64,000 nt of DNA. Origin: JACVRX01 sp963819885 (GTDB taxonomy: Bacteria; Actinomycetota; Actinomycetes; Jiangellales; Jiangellaceae). Every line of letters starts with the position of its first letter. Within the stretch, counting starts at the first letter, position 1. This document shows positions 1 to 7,513 of this stretch, one piece after another. The stretch spans positions 186,001 to 250,000 of the forward strand of contig CAWFXV010000022.1 in assembly GCA_963819885.1 (NCBI GenBank), in the 5' to 3' direction. The notes beneath the pieces were generated by a model. It had not been told where the DNA came from. It did no database searches and saw only the letters and a list, made by a program, of their open reading frames with translations. The translations under genes and the position numbers were made by a program.

Positions 1-207
1 CGCTTGACCGATCCGGTGCTGGTGGAGATCGCGGCGAAGCACGGGGTCACCCCGGCCCAGGTCGTGCTGCGCTGGCACGTCGAGCACGGCTTTGTCGTAA
101 TCCCCAAGTCCGCCCGGCCGGAGCGCATCGCGGCGAACTGGGAGGTGTTCGGGTTCACACTCGATGCCGAGGAACTCACCCGCATCGACGCACTCGGACG
201 CCCGTGA
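1..207 (+). CDS. Aldo/keto reductase, C-terminal part (cut by window start)
   Basis: The reading frame is open from the first base and ends with TGA at 205-207, so only about 68 C-terminal residues are visible. The segment VTPAQVVLRWHVEHG followed by VIPKSARPERIAAN is the characteristic C-terminal signature of aldo/keto reductases, in which the Lys/Ser/Arg of IPKSxxxxR contact the 2'-phosphate of NADPH. The family are cytosolic NADPH-dependent carbonyl reductases. The substrate cannot be told from this fragment. The catalytic Tyr/Lys/His region lies outside the window. Confidence 0.85.
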   Translation, partial: RLTDPVLVEIAAKHGVTPAQVVLRWHVEHGFVVIPKSARPERIAANWEVFGFTLDAEELTRIDALGRP

Positions 208-285
208 CTGCGTCGACACCGAAGGACACCGAGATCAGGCAGCTCCCTGATGTCGCGACCAACCCCTTAGACCGATCCTGATGTT

Positions 286-3249
286 GTGCTGCCTGGCCAA
301 GGGATACTGGGCTCCGTGCGTGAGCGGCCCGGTCGGCTCCCGCTCGTCGGGCGGGACGACGATCTAGCGGTCTTCGCCCGCTGGGTCGCCGAGGCGCGCG
401 ATGGTGCGATCCTCGGTTTGCTTGGCGGCGATGCCGGAATGGGGAAGAGCCGGCTGGTCGGCGAACACGTCGCCCGGTCTGCTGCCGGCGGCGATGCTCT
501 GGTTCTCGTCGGCGGGTGCCTGGACCTGAGCGCTGGCGGAGTACCGTTCGCCGCGTTCACCGAGGCCTTCGGTAGCTTGCGGAGGACGGATCTGCCGGCC
601 ACCGCAGTCGGCGGACCGGAGCTGGCCATGTTGGTTCCCGGGCTGGTTCCCGAACTGGCTCCAGGCTGGCCGCCCGAACCGGCTGCGCCAACCTCGGTCG
701 AGTCGCCGTTTCAGCAGACGCGATTGTTCGTCGGTGTACGCCGCCTCCTCGAAGGCGTGGCCGAGAACCGCCCGGTGGTCCTGGTGCTCGAAGACTTGCA
801 TTGGGCGGATGCGTCGACCCGAGACCTGTTGGCCTACCTGGTCAAAACCACGGAGCAGCCGGGGGTGCTCGTCGTGGGCACCTATCGTGGTGACGACCTG
901 CACCGTCGCCACCCGTTCCGGGCGCTGCTCGCCGAGCTCGTCCGCTGGCCACGGGTACGCCACCATGTGCTCGAACCGCTGGCCGAGTCGTCGGCTCGTG
1001 AGCTGGCGGCCGAGCTGATGGGTCCGGCGCCATCCCGGGTCGTGGACAGGCTGGTGGCGCGGTCCGGTGGCAACCCGTTCGCGGTCGAGGTGCTGGCGGC
1101 CGCGCACCAGGCTGGGGCTACCGGCCTGCCGGCGGAGATCGGCGATGTGCTGGTGACCCATCTCAGCGACTTGTCCGACCCGGTCATGGATCTGCTGCGA
1201 GCGCTTGCCGTGGTGGGCCGGCCGACTTCGCCGGAGTTGCTGACCGCCCTCGCCGGCTCCTCCGAGGAGGAGGTCGAGGCCGCGATGTCGGCGGCGATCG
1301 AGGCGCAGCAGGTCATCGTGGACGCCGATGACCGTTATGCGTTCCGGCATGCCTTGCTGGCCGAGGCCGTGCACGGGACGACGCTGCCGGGTCAGCGTCG
1401 TCGACTGCACCGCCGACTGGCCGAGATCCTGTCGCAGCATCCCAACCACGGCGTTCGCGGCGGTGCGAAGGTCGAGCTGGCCTCCCATTGGCGGGCCGCC
1501 GGCGATCCGGTGCGCGGCCTCGCCGCGGCGATGGAAGCCATCGACGAAGCCACCGCCATGCACGCATATCCGGAGGTCGTGGAGTTTGCCGAACACGCAT
1601 TGGAATTGTGGCCTGACGTCGACGATCCCGAGACGTTGACCGGGCAGAGTCGGATCGGCCTGCTTCGGCTGGCAGCAGAGGCCGCATATTTCGGCGGCGA
1701 CTTCCATAAGGCGGAGCGGTTCGTCACCGCGGCGCTGGCGCTCGTCGACGAGAAGACCGACCCGGTTCTGGCCGGACGCCTGACCGAGCGCGTGGGTCGG
1801 TTCCGCTGGGTATCAGGGCAACCGGCCGAGCGCACCGAGCAGGCGTATCGGCGGGCGGTCGAGCTGATTCCCGCTGTGCCCGCGACATCTGACCGGGCCC
1901 AAGTGCTGGCGTCGCTGGGCCAGTTCATGATGCTGCGGCTGCGCCTGGACGAAGCGGTGGACTGGTGCCAGCAGGCCATCGAGATGGCGCGCGATATCGG
2001 CGACGAGCGCGTGGAGGCACACGCCGCGAGTTCGCTCGGCGCGGCACTCAGTGAGCTCGGTGACCTGGCCGGTCTGGAGTATGGACGGCGCGCCCTGGGT
2101 ATTGCCGATCGGATCGGCGATGTCGACGAGGTCGGCCGCACCTATGTGAACTTGACCGTCTCGCTCCTCGACGCCTCGCAATGGTCCGAGGCGATCCGGC
2201 TTGGCTACGAGGGACTGCAGCGCAACGATGTCTACTGCCTGTCCGACTCTTACGAGTGCGCTTTGTCCGAGAACCTCGCCCGGGCCTTGCTCGCTCGCGG
2301 CCGGTTCGATGAGGCCCGCTCCTGCGCGCGCGCTGCCAGGTACGCCGCGTCTCACGTCACCCAGATCTGGATGGCGCTGCTTCGCGCGGAGCTAGATCTG
2401 CTGGCGGGCGAGCTGGATGTGGCCCAACGGGAGCTGTCCACAGCCACGTCACTCGGCGCGCAGGATGATCCCCTGTCGTTCCAGTACCACCTCGCCGTCA
2501 CCGCCGCGCTCGCGGCGGCGCAGGGTGACTGGGCCGGGGTCGATGCCGTCGTCCGGGAGGGGCTGGCGATCGTCCACGGGGAGACCACGGACACCCGGCG
2601 GACTCAGGTGGGCCTGGCACTGGCCCGGGCATTGGATGGCATTCCGCCCAACCGCGAAAGGATTGAGCTATGCCGGTCGCTGATTGAGACGGCGACCGCT
2701 GCCGCGGAGCGGATCCGCGATCGCATGGGTGACCGGGTGGTTCCTGCTGTCCCAGCCGTCTTGGTAGAGCTGCGTCGACGGCAGGCCGACCTGCGCGGCG
2801 ACGTCGACAATGCGTCGTGGGACGACGTCGCCGAGGCATGGAAGCGGGAAGGCAACCGGATCCACGAGCTGCGGGCGCGGATCGTGGCCGTCGAACGGGC
2901 GCTGGCGAGCGGACACCGTGCGCGGGCCGAGGCAGCGTGGGCGGAGGCTCGGTCTCTATCCGACGAGATGGATGTCCCCGCCCTGGCGGAGCGGCTCGCC
3001 GGCGTCGGCCGGCGCGGCCGGCTGACCGTAGCCCGTTCCGACGGTAGCGATCCCTACGCGCTGACAGCGCGGGAGTTGGAGGTGCTCGCGCTGGTGGCGC
3101 AGGGGCGGACGAATCCACAGATCGGCGAGATGCTGTTCATCAGCGAGAAGACCGCGAGCGTGCACGTCTCCAACATCCTGCGCAAGCTATCCGTGTCCAA
3201 CCGGGGCGAGGCCGCAGCGCTGGCGCTGCGCAAGGGTCTCGCGGGTTGA
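286..3249 (+). CDS. Large ATPase LuxR-family transcriptional regulator (LAL/MalT type)
   Basis: The 987-residue protein has an N-terminal AAA/NACHT-like ATPase with a P-loop GGDAGMGKSR at residues 47-56 and a Walker B strand VVLVLEDLHWAD near residue 160. A long helical, TPR-like middle follows. It ends in a LuxR-type HTH (about 925-985) containing LTARELEVLALVAQGRTN and EKTASVHVSNILRKL. This order is typical of LAL regulators, which couple ATP and effector sensing to activation of catabolic or antibiotic genes. The GTG at 286 is used here. GTG at 316 is an alternative, and neither has a strong ribosome binding site. It converges on the SSI-like lipoprotein gene with 11 bases between the stops. 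The target genes are not evident. Confidence 0.9.
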   Translation: MLPGQGILGSVRERPGRLPLVGRDDDLAVFARWVAEARDGAILGLLGGDAGMGKSRLVGEHVARSAAGGDALVLVGGCLDLSAGGVPFAAFTEAFGSLRRTDLPATAVGGPELAMLVPGLVPELAPGWPPEPAAPTSVESPFQQTRLFVGVRRLLEGVAENRPVVLVLEDLHWADASTRDLLAYLVKTTEQPGVLVVGTYRGDDLHRRHPFRALLAELVRWPRVRHHVLEPLAESSARELAAELMGPAPSRVVDRLVARSGGNPFAVEVLAAAHQAGATGLPAEIGDVLVTHLSDLSDPVMDLLRALAVVGRPTSPELLTALAGSSEEEVEAAMSAAIEAQQVIVDADDRYAFRHALLAEAVHGTTLPGQRRRLHRRLAEILSQHPNHGVRGGAKVELASHWRAAGDPVRGLAAAMEAIDEATAMHAYPEVVEFAEHALELWPDVDDPETLTGQSRIGLLRLAAEAAYFGGDFHKAERFVTAALALVDEKTDPVLAGRLTERVGRFRWVSGQPAERTEQAYRRAVELIPAVPATSDRAQVLASLGQFMMLRLRLDEAVDWCQQAIEMARDIGDERVEAHAASSLGAALSELGDLAGLEYGRRALGIADRIGDVDEVGRTYVNLTVSLLDASQWSEAIRLGYEGLQRNDVYCLSDSYECALSENLARALLARGRFDEARSCARAARYAASHVTQIWMALLRAELDLLAGELDVAQRELSTATSLGAQDDPLSFQYHLAVTAALAAAQGDWAGVDAVVREGLAIVHGETTDTRRTQVGLALARALDGIPPNRERIELCRSLIETATAAAERIRDRMGDRVVPAVPAVLVELRRRQADLRGDVDNASWDDVAEAWKREGNRIHELRARIVAVERALASGHRARAEAAWAEARSLSDEMDVPALAERLAGVGRRGRLTVARSDGSDPYALTARELEVLALVAQGRTNPQIGEMLFISEKTASVHVSNILRKLSVSNRGEAAALALRKGLAG

Positions 3250-3260
3250 TCAGGCGCGAG

Positions 3261-3758
3261 TCAGGTTGGACCAGCCGTCGCCGCGTCCGCGCCGAGGATC
3301 TCGACCACGGCGTCCCACCGAGCGATCTCGCAGCCGTCGTTGCGGGCGAAGGACGCGTCGACGGGCTGGCCGTTCCAGGTCCCCCGGATGGTCGCCGTCT
3401 CGGGTCCGCCGTAGATCTGTGTGCATGCCTGACCCGGGTCGACGGGTTCGAAGACGGCGGGATCGACGGCGCCCAGCGCAGCACAAGCGGCCTCCGGCTG
3501 AGGATGTGTCCCTCCGGGCGGGTCACACGTCAGCGTCCACTCCTGGGCCGCCGACCCGTTACCGAGATCGACGGTGATCGTGATCGAGGTCTGTGCAGAA
3601 GGCTCCGTGGTCGGTTGGGACGACTGGCCGGTTCCGGCGGCGACGTCGCCGTCGTCGCCGCACGCCGCTGACGCCACCAAGACACCGGCGAGCAGCAGCG
3701 CTTGCCCGATGAACGTTCGACGTCTCACCTGGTTTGCTCGTCCCCTTCCCGTGATCAT
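3261..3758 (-). CDS. Subtilisin-inhibitor-like (SSI) lipoprotein
   Basis: This 165-residue protein starts with a basic n-region and a hydrophobic stretch ending in SAAC, a plausible lipobox with the lipidated Cys at residue 33. A Thr/Ser/Gln-rich linker follows. The remainder matches the Streptomyces subtilisin inhibitor fold: LTCDPPGGTHP, ACAALGAV, GTWNGQPV and GCEIARW, with the four cysteines expected for the two SSI disulfides. SSI proteins block extracellular subtilisin-like proteases. Most are freely secreted, so a membrane-anchored version is less usual. By alignment the residue after CT, equivalent to the P1 Met of SSI, would be Gln, so specificity may differ. The start codon lies inside a perfect inverted repeat (3752-3801). 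Confidence 0.8.
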   Translation of the reverse strand: MITGRGRANQVRRRTFIGQALLLAGVLVASAACGDDGDVAAGTGQSSQPTTEPSAQTSITITVDLGNGSAAQEWTLTCDPPGGTHPQPEAACAALGAVDPAVFEPVDPGQACTQIYGGPETATIRGTWNGQPVDASFARNDGCEIARWDAVVEILGADAATAGPT

Positions 3759-3801
3759 GTCGACTTTGCCACCGTCGACACACGCAGAATCGACATGATC
3801 A
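3752..3801. repeat. Inverted repeat, 12-bp perfect arms
   Basis: TGATCATGTCGA at 3752-3763 is repeated inverted at 3790-3801 with a 26-base spacer. The left arm contains the start codon of the SSI-like lipoprotein gene, so the structure could act as an operator or as an mRNA hairpin hiding the start. Its size and intergenic position resemble the other palindromic elements of this window (for example 25897-25954). Confidence 0.7.
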
Positions 3802-3884
3802 TAGGAGCAGCGGGCGCGACACGCCGTCTGCCGGTCTCTAGCTGAATCTACGGTGCGTGCTAGACGGCCTCATAGAGTCCAATC

Positions 3885-5075
3885 GTGGATCCGGTCCGCA
3901 ATCCGTACGCACCCGGGGCCGGCCAACGCCCGCCGGAGCTGGCCGGCCGAGACGCGGTGCTCGAGCAATTCGACGTCGTCCTGGAACGAGTGGCCCGCGG
4001 CCGGCCCGAGCGCAGCTTGGTTCTGACCGGTTTACGCGGCGTGGGCAAGACCGTGTTGCTCAACGCTATGAGGTCGCAGGCGATCGGTCGGCTCTGGGGG
4101 ACGGGGAAGATCGAGGTTCGGCCGGATCAGTCGCTTCGGCGGCCGCTGACGAGCGCGCTGCACATGGCCGTGCGGGAACTTGCACCGCGGCACCGGGACC
4201 CGACCCGGGTAGCCGCCTTCCTCGGCGTGCTCAAAGCGTTCGCCCTTCGAGCCAATCCCGACGGGACGAAGCTGCGGGAGCGATGGCAGCCCGGGATCGA
4301 CGAGGTGGCCAGGTCCGGCCGTGCGGACAGCGGCGACATCGAGGTCGACCTGGTCGAGCTGTTCGTCGACGCGGCTGGAGTGGCCCGAGATGTCGGCGTG
4401 GGAATCGCGATCTTCGTCGACGAGATGCAAGACGTCACCGAGCCCGACGTGTCGGCGCTGTGTGCGGCGTGTCACGAGCTGTCCCAGCAAGGCTTGCCGC
4501 TGGTCGTCGTCGGGGCAGGCCTGCCGCACCTGCCGGCCGTGCTGTCGGCCTCGAAGTCGTACTCCGAACGGCTGTTCCGCTACGTGCGCATCGACCGGCT
4601 CGACCGTGCCGCCGCTGACCGGGCGCTGGTCAACCCGGCGGCCGAGGAGGGTGTTGCCTACGTGCCGGAGGCTCTCGAGGCGCTCTACGCCACAACCGAG
4701 GGTTATCCCTATTTCGTCCAGGCCTACGGGAAGGTCACCTGGGATCACGCGCCCCACAGCCCGGTCGCCATGGCGGACGTTCTGGTGGCTTCTCCAGAGG
4801 CACAGGCAGAGCTGGCAGTCGGCTTCTTCGGATCCCGCTACGAGCGCGCGACCCCTGCCGAACGCGACTACCTGCGGGCGATGGCGGCGCTGTCCGAAAC
4901 CTCGGACGGAACCGTCTCGACAGCCGAGGTGGCGCATCACTTGGGTCGCAAACCGTCGTCGCTCTCCCCAGCGCGCGACTCATTGATCAAGAAGGGCCTG
5001 GTCTACTCCGCAGAGCGGGGCACGATCGCCTTCACCGTTCCGCACTTCGACGAGTACCTACGCAAGCACGGCTGA
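3885..5075 (+). CDS. AAA+ ATPase with C-terminal winged-helix-like region
   Basis: The 396-residue protein carries a P-loop GLRGVGKTVLL near residues 48-58 and an acidic Walker B strand IAIFVDEMQDV near residue 180. A lid region and a C-terminal helical part (about 320-396) look like a winged helix: SETSDGTVSTAEVAHHLGRK followed by a basic turn and LVYSAERGTIAFTVPHF. This is the layout of Orc1/Cdc6-like and STAND-type ATP-binding proteins of actinobacteria, whose roles are mostly unknown. The start is GTG. The gene converges on a small membrane protein gene with 6 bases between stops. No partner gene suggests a pathway. Confidence 0.75.
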   Translation: MDPVRNPYAPGAGQRPPELAGRDAVLEQFDVVLERVARGRPERSLVLTGLRGVGKTVLLNAMRSQAIGRLWGTGKIEVRPDQSLRRPLTSALHMAVRELAPRHRDPTRVAAFLGVLKAFALRANPDGTKLRERWQPGIDEVARSGRADSGDIEVDLVELFVDAAGVARDVGVGIAIFVDEMQDVTEPDVSALCAACHELSQQGLPLVVVGAGLPHLPAVLSASKSYSERLFRYVRIDRLDRAAADRALVNPAAEEGVAYVPEALEALYATTEGYPYFVQAYGKVTWDHAPHSPVAMADVLVASPEAQAELAVGFFGSRYERATPAERDYLRAMAALSETSDGTVSTAEVAHHLGRKPSSLSPARDSLIKKGLVYSAERGTIAFTVPHFDEYLRKHG

Positions 5076-5081
5076 GCTGGG

Positions 5082-5333
5082 TCACCAAAGGCCGCCGTTG
5101 GAGATGCTGACGGCGAGCCCGATGAACGAGAGCACCCAGCCCGGCACGATCACCCAGCGCTGCGCGGTCGACGTCGAGATCATCTGGGCCACGGCGCCCA
5201 GCGCCAGTCCGACCAGGCCGGTCCATGAGCCCGGCACGTGCCACGACGGCACGAATGCGCAGATCGCCGAAACCGCTCCGAACGCCAATACCAGCGCGGC
5301 CAGGACGTTCTCGCGGGTGATCGTCGTCTTCAT
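5082..5333 (-). CDS. Small membrane protein of unknown function
   Basis: An 83-residue protein with three hydrophobic stretches: VLAALVLAFGAVSAICAFV, GLVGLALGAVA and VIVPGWVLSFIGLAVSI. These fit two or three membrane helices with a short charged N-terminus. I do not recognise the family. It is transcribed away from the rpsF leader and converges on the AAA ATPase gene. Confidence 0.6.
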   Translation of the reverse strand: MKTTITRENVLAALVLAFGAVSAICAFVPSWHVPGSWTGLVGLALGAVAQMISTSTAQRWVIVPGWVLSFIGLAVSISNGGLW

Positions 5334-5473
5334 GGGCCGTCAGCCTGCCCACAACCCGGCACCGCGGCAACCCCGACGCGGCCCCTCCCAGTGGGGATCA
5401 TCCACCGGCGATGAACGACAGCGGCTGTGGATGAGGGAACAGGCGAGCCCGATGCGCTGGTATCCTGGGTCCT

Positions 5474-5549
5474 CGGCCCGGCCGGTACGGGGAGTCCGTA
5501 CGCCGGGCCGTGCGACGCACAAGCCCTCCTGCCACGGAGAGACCGTGGC
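5474..5549 (+). promoter_or_regulatory. rpsF 5' leader with two hairpins (candidate S6:S18 autoregulatory leader)
   Basis: Two stem-loops precede rpsF. The first pairs 5474-5490 with 5496-5510 (one 2-base bulge, 5-base loop). The second pairs GCCACGG at 5531-5537 with CCGTGGC at 5543-5549. The strong site AGGAGGTGA follows at 5562-5570. rpsF operons of many bacteria carry a leader bound by the S6:S18 complex, and the position fits. I have not been able to match the conserved CCG bulge confidently. Confidence 0.4.
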
Positions 5550-5576
5550 CGCGAAGACCACAGGAGGTGAAAGGCC

Positions 5577-5867
5577 TTGCGTCATTACGAGGTGATGGTG
5601 ATCCTCGATCCGGAGGTCGAGGAACGGACCGTAGGTCCCAGTTTGGAGCCGTTTCTGGGTGTGATCAGAAAGTCCGGCGGCACCGTCGAGAAGGTCGACA
5701 TCTGGGGCCGCCGCAAGCTTGCCTACGAGATCGACAAGAAGGGCGAGGGCATCTACGCCGTCCTCGATCTGCGCTGTGAACCGGCCGCGGTCCAGGAGCT
5801 CGACCGCCAGCTCGGCCTCAACGAGTCCATCCTGCGGACCAAGGTCGTCCGCCCGGACGCCCACTGA
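5577..5867 (+). CDS. rpsF: 30S ribosomal protein S6
   Basis: The 96-residue product begins MRHYEVMVILDPEVEE and contains WGRRKLAYEIDKKGEGIYAV, the conserved S6 core. S6 binds 16S rRNA together with S18 in the platform of the small subunit. The start is a TTG, chosen because AGGAGGTGA lies 6 bases upstream and because the S6 N-terminus begins exactly there. It is first in the conserved rpsF-ssb-rpsR-rplI operon. Its mRNA leader contains two hairpins that may serve S6:S18 feedback. Confidence 0.97.
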   Translation: MRHYEVMVILDPEVEERTVGPSLEPFLGVIRKSGGTVEKVDIWGRRKLAYEIDKKGEGIYAVLDLRCEPAAVQELDRQLGLNESILRTKVVRPDAH

Positions 5868-5918
5868 CCACAGGCTCGCATCTCCCGACCCAGCAACCCT
5901 TCGGGGAGGAAACACACT

Positions 5919-6416
5919 ATGGCAGGCGAGACCCTCATCACCGTCGTCGGCAACCTGACCGACGACCCGGAGCTGCGCTTCACCCCCAGTGGGGCAGCCG
6001 TAGCGAACTTCCGGGTCGCATCGACGCCGCGCACCTTCAACCGGCAGACCAATGCCTGGGAGGACGGCGACCCGCTGTTCTTGTCCTGCTCGGTCTGGCG
6101 GCAGGCGGCGGAGAACGTCGCCGAGTCCCTGCACCGCGGCGCTCGGGTGGTCGTGACCGGCCGCCTCAAGCAGCGCTCCTATGAGACCCGCGAGGGAGAG
6201 AAGCGGACGGTCTTCGAGCTCGACGTCGACGAGATCGGCCCCAGCTTGCGGTACGCCACGGCAAAGGTCACCAAGACCCAGCGGTCTGGCGGAGGTTTCA
6301 GCAACGCGCAGCAGCCGACCGGTGGGTCCGACCCGTGGGCAACGGCGCCGGCGCAAAATCAAGGGGGCGGCGGTCAGGCACCAGCCGCGACGACGGCCGA
6401 CGAGCCGCCGTTCTAG
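5919..6416 (+). CDS. ssb: Single-stranded DNA-binding protein
   Basis: The 165-residue protein has an N-terminal OB fold (about 1-110) starting GETLITVVGNLTDDPELRFT and containing VVTGRLKQRSYETREGEKR. A Gly/Gln-rich flexible linker follows, and the protein ends in the acidic tip DEPPF that recruits replication and repair partners. It coats single-stranded DNA during replication, repair and recombination. The start ATG follows GGGGAGGA with good spacing. It lies between rpsF and rpsR as in most actinobacteria, and a hairpin separates it from rpsR. Confidence 0.97.
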   Translation: MAGETLITVVGNLTDDPELRFTPSGAAVANFRVASTPRTFNRQTNAWEDGDPLFLSCSVWRQAAENVAESLHRGARVVVTGRLKQRSYETREGEKRTVFELDVDEIGPSLRYATAKVTKTQRSGGGFSNAQQPTGGSDPWATAPAQNQGGGGQAPAATTADEPPF

Positions 6417-6432
6417 ATCCCATTCCAACCAT

Positions 6433-6463
6433 CCCGGTCGCAGCCGCCAGCGCAGCGACCGGG
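6433..6463 (+). terminator. Hairpin between ssb and rpsR (possible attenuator)
   Basis: CCCGGTCGC at 6433-6441 pairs perfectly with GCGACCGGG at 6455-6463 around a 13-base loop. It has no U-tract. Placed inside the operon, it could reduce read-through or mark an mRNA processing point. Confidence 0.4.
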
Positions 6464-6488
6464 CTCCCACTCCACAAGGAGCACCACG

Positions 6489-6725
6489 ATGGCAAAACCC
6501 GCTGTGCGCAAGCCGAAGAAGAAGGTCTGCGCTTTCTGTAAGGACAAGGTCAAGTACGTCGACTACAAGGACACCAGTGTCCTTCGGAAGTACATCTCCG
6601 ACCGCGGCAAGATCCGGGCCCGGCGCGTGACAGGGTGCTGCACACGTCACCAGCGCGACGTGGCGATCGCGATCAAGAATGCTCGCGAGGTGGCACTGCT
6701 GCCCTATACCTCGACGGCCCGCTGA
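6489..6725 (+). CDS. rpsR: 30S ribosomal protein S18, zinc-binding type
   Basis: The 78-residue protein contains the S18 core DTSVLRKYISDRGKIRARRVTG and four cysteines, CAFC near the N-terminus and CC in GCCTRHQRD. These mark it as the C+ (zinc-binding) form. Actinobacteria often also encode a C- paralogue used under zinc starvation, which is not in this window. The start ATG follows AAGGAG by 7 bases. S18 pairs with S6 in the 30S platform. Confidence 0.96.
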   Translation: MAKPAVRKPKKKVCAFCKDKVKYVDYKDTSVLRKYISDRGKIRARRVTGCCTRHQRDVAIAIKNAREVALLPYTSTAR

Positions 6726-6740
6726 GGAGGGCGACCCGAG

Positions 6741-7187
6741 ATGAAGCTGATCCTCACCCAGGAGGTGTCCGGGCTGGGCGCCGCCGGTGATGTGGTCGAA
6801 GTCAAGGATGGCTACGGCCGCAATTACCTCGTCCCGCGTGGCCTGGCGATCCGGTGGACTCGCGGAGGCGAGAAGCAACTCGACACGATCCGGCGCGCCC
6901 GGTCGGTCCGCGACATCGCTGACTTTGACACGGCGCGCGAAGTCAAGACTCGGTTGGAGTCCGCACCGGTGCCCCTGCTCGTTCGCGCCGGCGAGACCGG
7001 GCGGCTGTTCGGCGCGGTGACGCCGTCGGACATCGTGACGGCCGTGGAGAAGGCCGGCGGCCCGCCGGTCGACAAGCGCCGGATCGAGGTCGGCAACCCG
7101 ATCAAGACGATCGGCGCACACACGGTGACCGTTCGCCTGCATCCCGAGGTCGCGGCGACCGTGCAGCTCGACGTCGTCGCATCCTGA
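6741..7187 (+). CDS. rplI: 50S ribosomal protein L9
   Basis: The 148-residue protein starts MKLILTQEVSGLGAAGDVVE and contains the L9 signature GYGRNYLVPRGLA. It has the expected two-lobed arrangement with a connecting helix (about 40-75) and a C-terminal domain ending HPEVAATVQLDV. L9 binds domain V of 23S rRNA and projects from the large subunit. It is the last gene of the rpsF operon, 15 bases after rpsR, with GAGGAGGG upstream of the start. Confidence 0.96.
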   Translation: MKLILTQEVSGLGAAGDVVEVKDGYGRNYLVPRGLAIRWTRGGEKQLDTIRRARSVRDIADFDTAREVKTRLESAPVPLLVRAGETGRLFGAVTPSDIVTAVEKAGGPPVDKRRIEVGNPIKTIGAHTVTVRLHPEVAATVQLDVVAS

Positions 7188-7205
7188 GCAGCCCCGCCAG
7201 GTCGT

Positions 7206-7410
7206 TCATTGGTCCCTACCTGGTGACCCGGTCTGGTTGAGCCGGCTGAGGAAGCGGAGAGCCCCTTCGAGATCCGCAGTGGACAGCCCGTCCAGCGCAC
7301 GGCGGAAAGCCGCCGTCTGCGCGTCGTAGCGCGCTTCGAGCTCCCGGGTCTTCTGCTGGTCCGGATGAACCAGCACACGCCGGCGGTCGGGCCAGACTCC
7401 GCAGATCCGA
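7206..7410 (-). pseudogene. 3' remnant of a MarR-family regulator
   Basis: Read on the minus strand, the frame ending at 7206 encodes DRRRVLVHPDQQKTRELEAR followed by a helical tail containing AAFRRALDGLSTADLEGALR. DRRRVLV with a following C-terminal helix is the end of the MarR winged helix and its dimerisation helices. No HTH part is present: an in-frame stop lies just upstream, where an inverted repeat (7414-7479) begins. I read this as a decayed 3' fragment. It has no usable start. Confidence 0.5.
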
Positions 7411-7413
7411 CAA

Positions 7414-7479
7414 CTTCAATGATCGAATACGCGTCTTAGGAGCGCCTGGAGGCGTCTTGCGCGTTTTTGACCATTGAAG
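7414..7479. repeat. Imperfect inverted repeat, 20-bp arms
   Basis: The arm at 7414-7433 (beginning CTTCAATG) and the arm at 7460-7479 match at 17 of 20 positions as an inverted repeat. A small hairpin CGCC-TGGA-GGCG sits at 7443-7454. The element abuts the MarR remnant and lies before the stop of the MATE gene, so it may be a terminator, a mobile palindromic element, or both. Confidence 0.55.
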
Positions 7480-7513
7480 ACGGTGAACCGGGCGGGCCTT
7501 GGCTGGGGGATGG

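Noticed and set aside
364..1707. Long open frame opposite the LuxR-family regulator
   Set aside because: Shadow of codon bias in high-GC DNA; Arg/Gly/His-rich translation with no domain.
5340..7142. 600-codon open minus-strand frame across rpsF-ssb-rpsR-rplI
   Set aside because: It crosses four certain ribosomal/replication genes on the other strand and has no recognisable domain.
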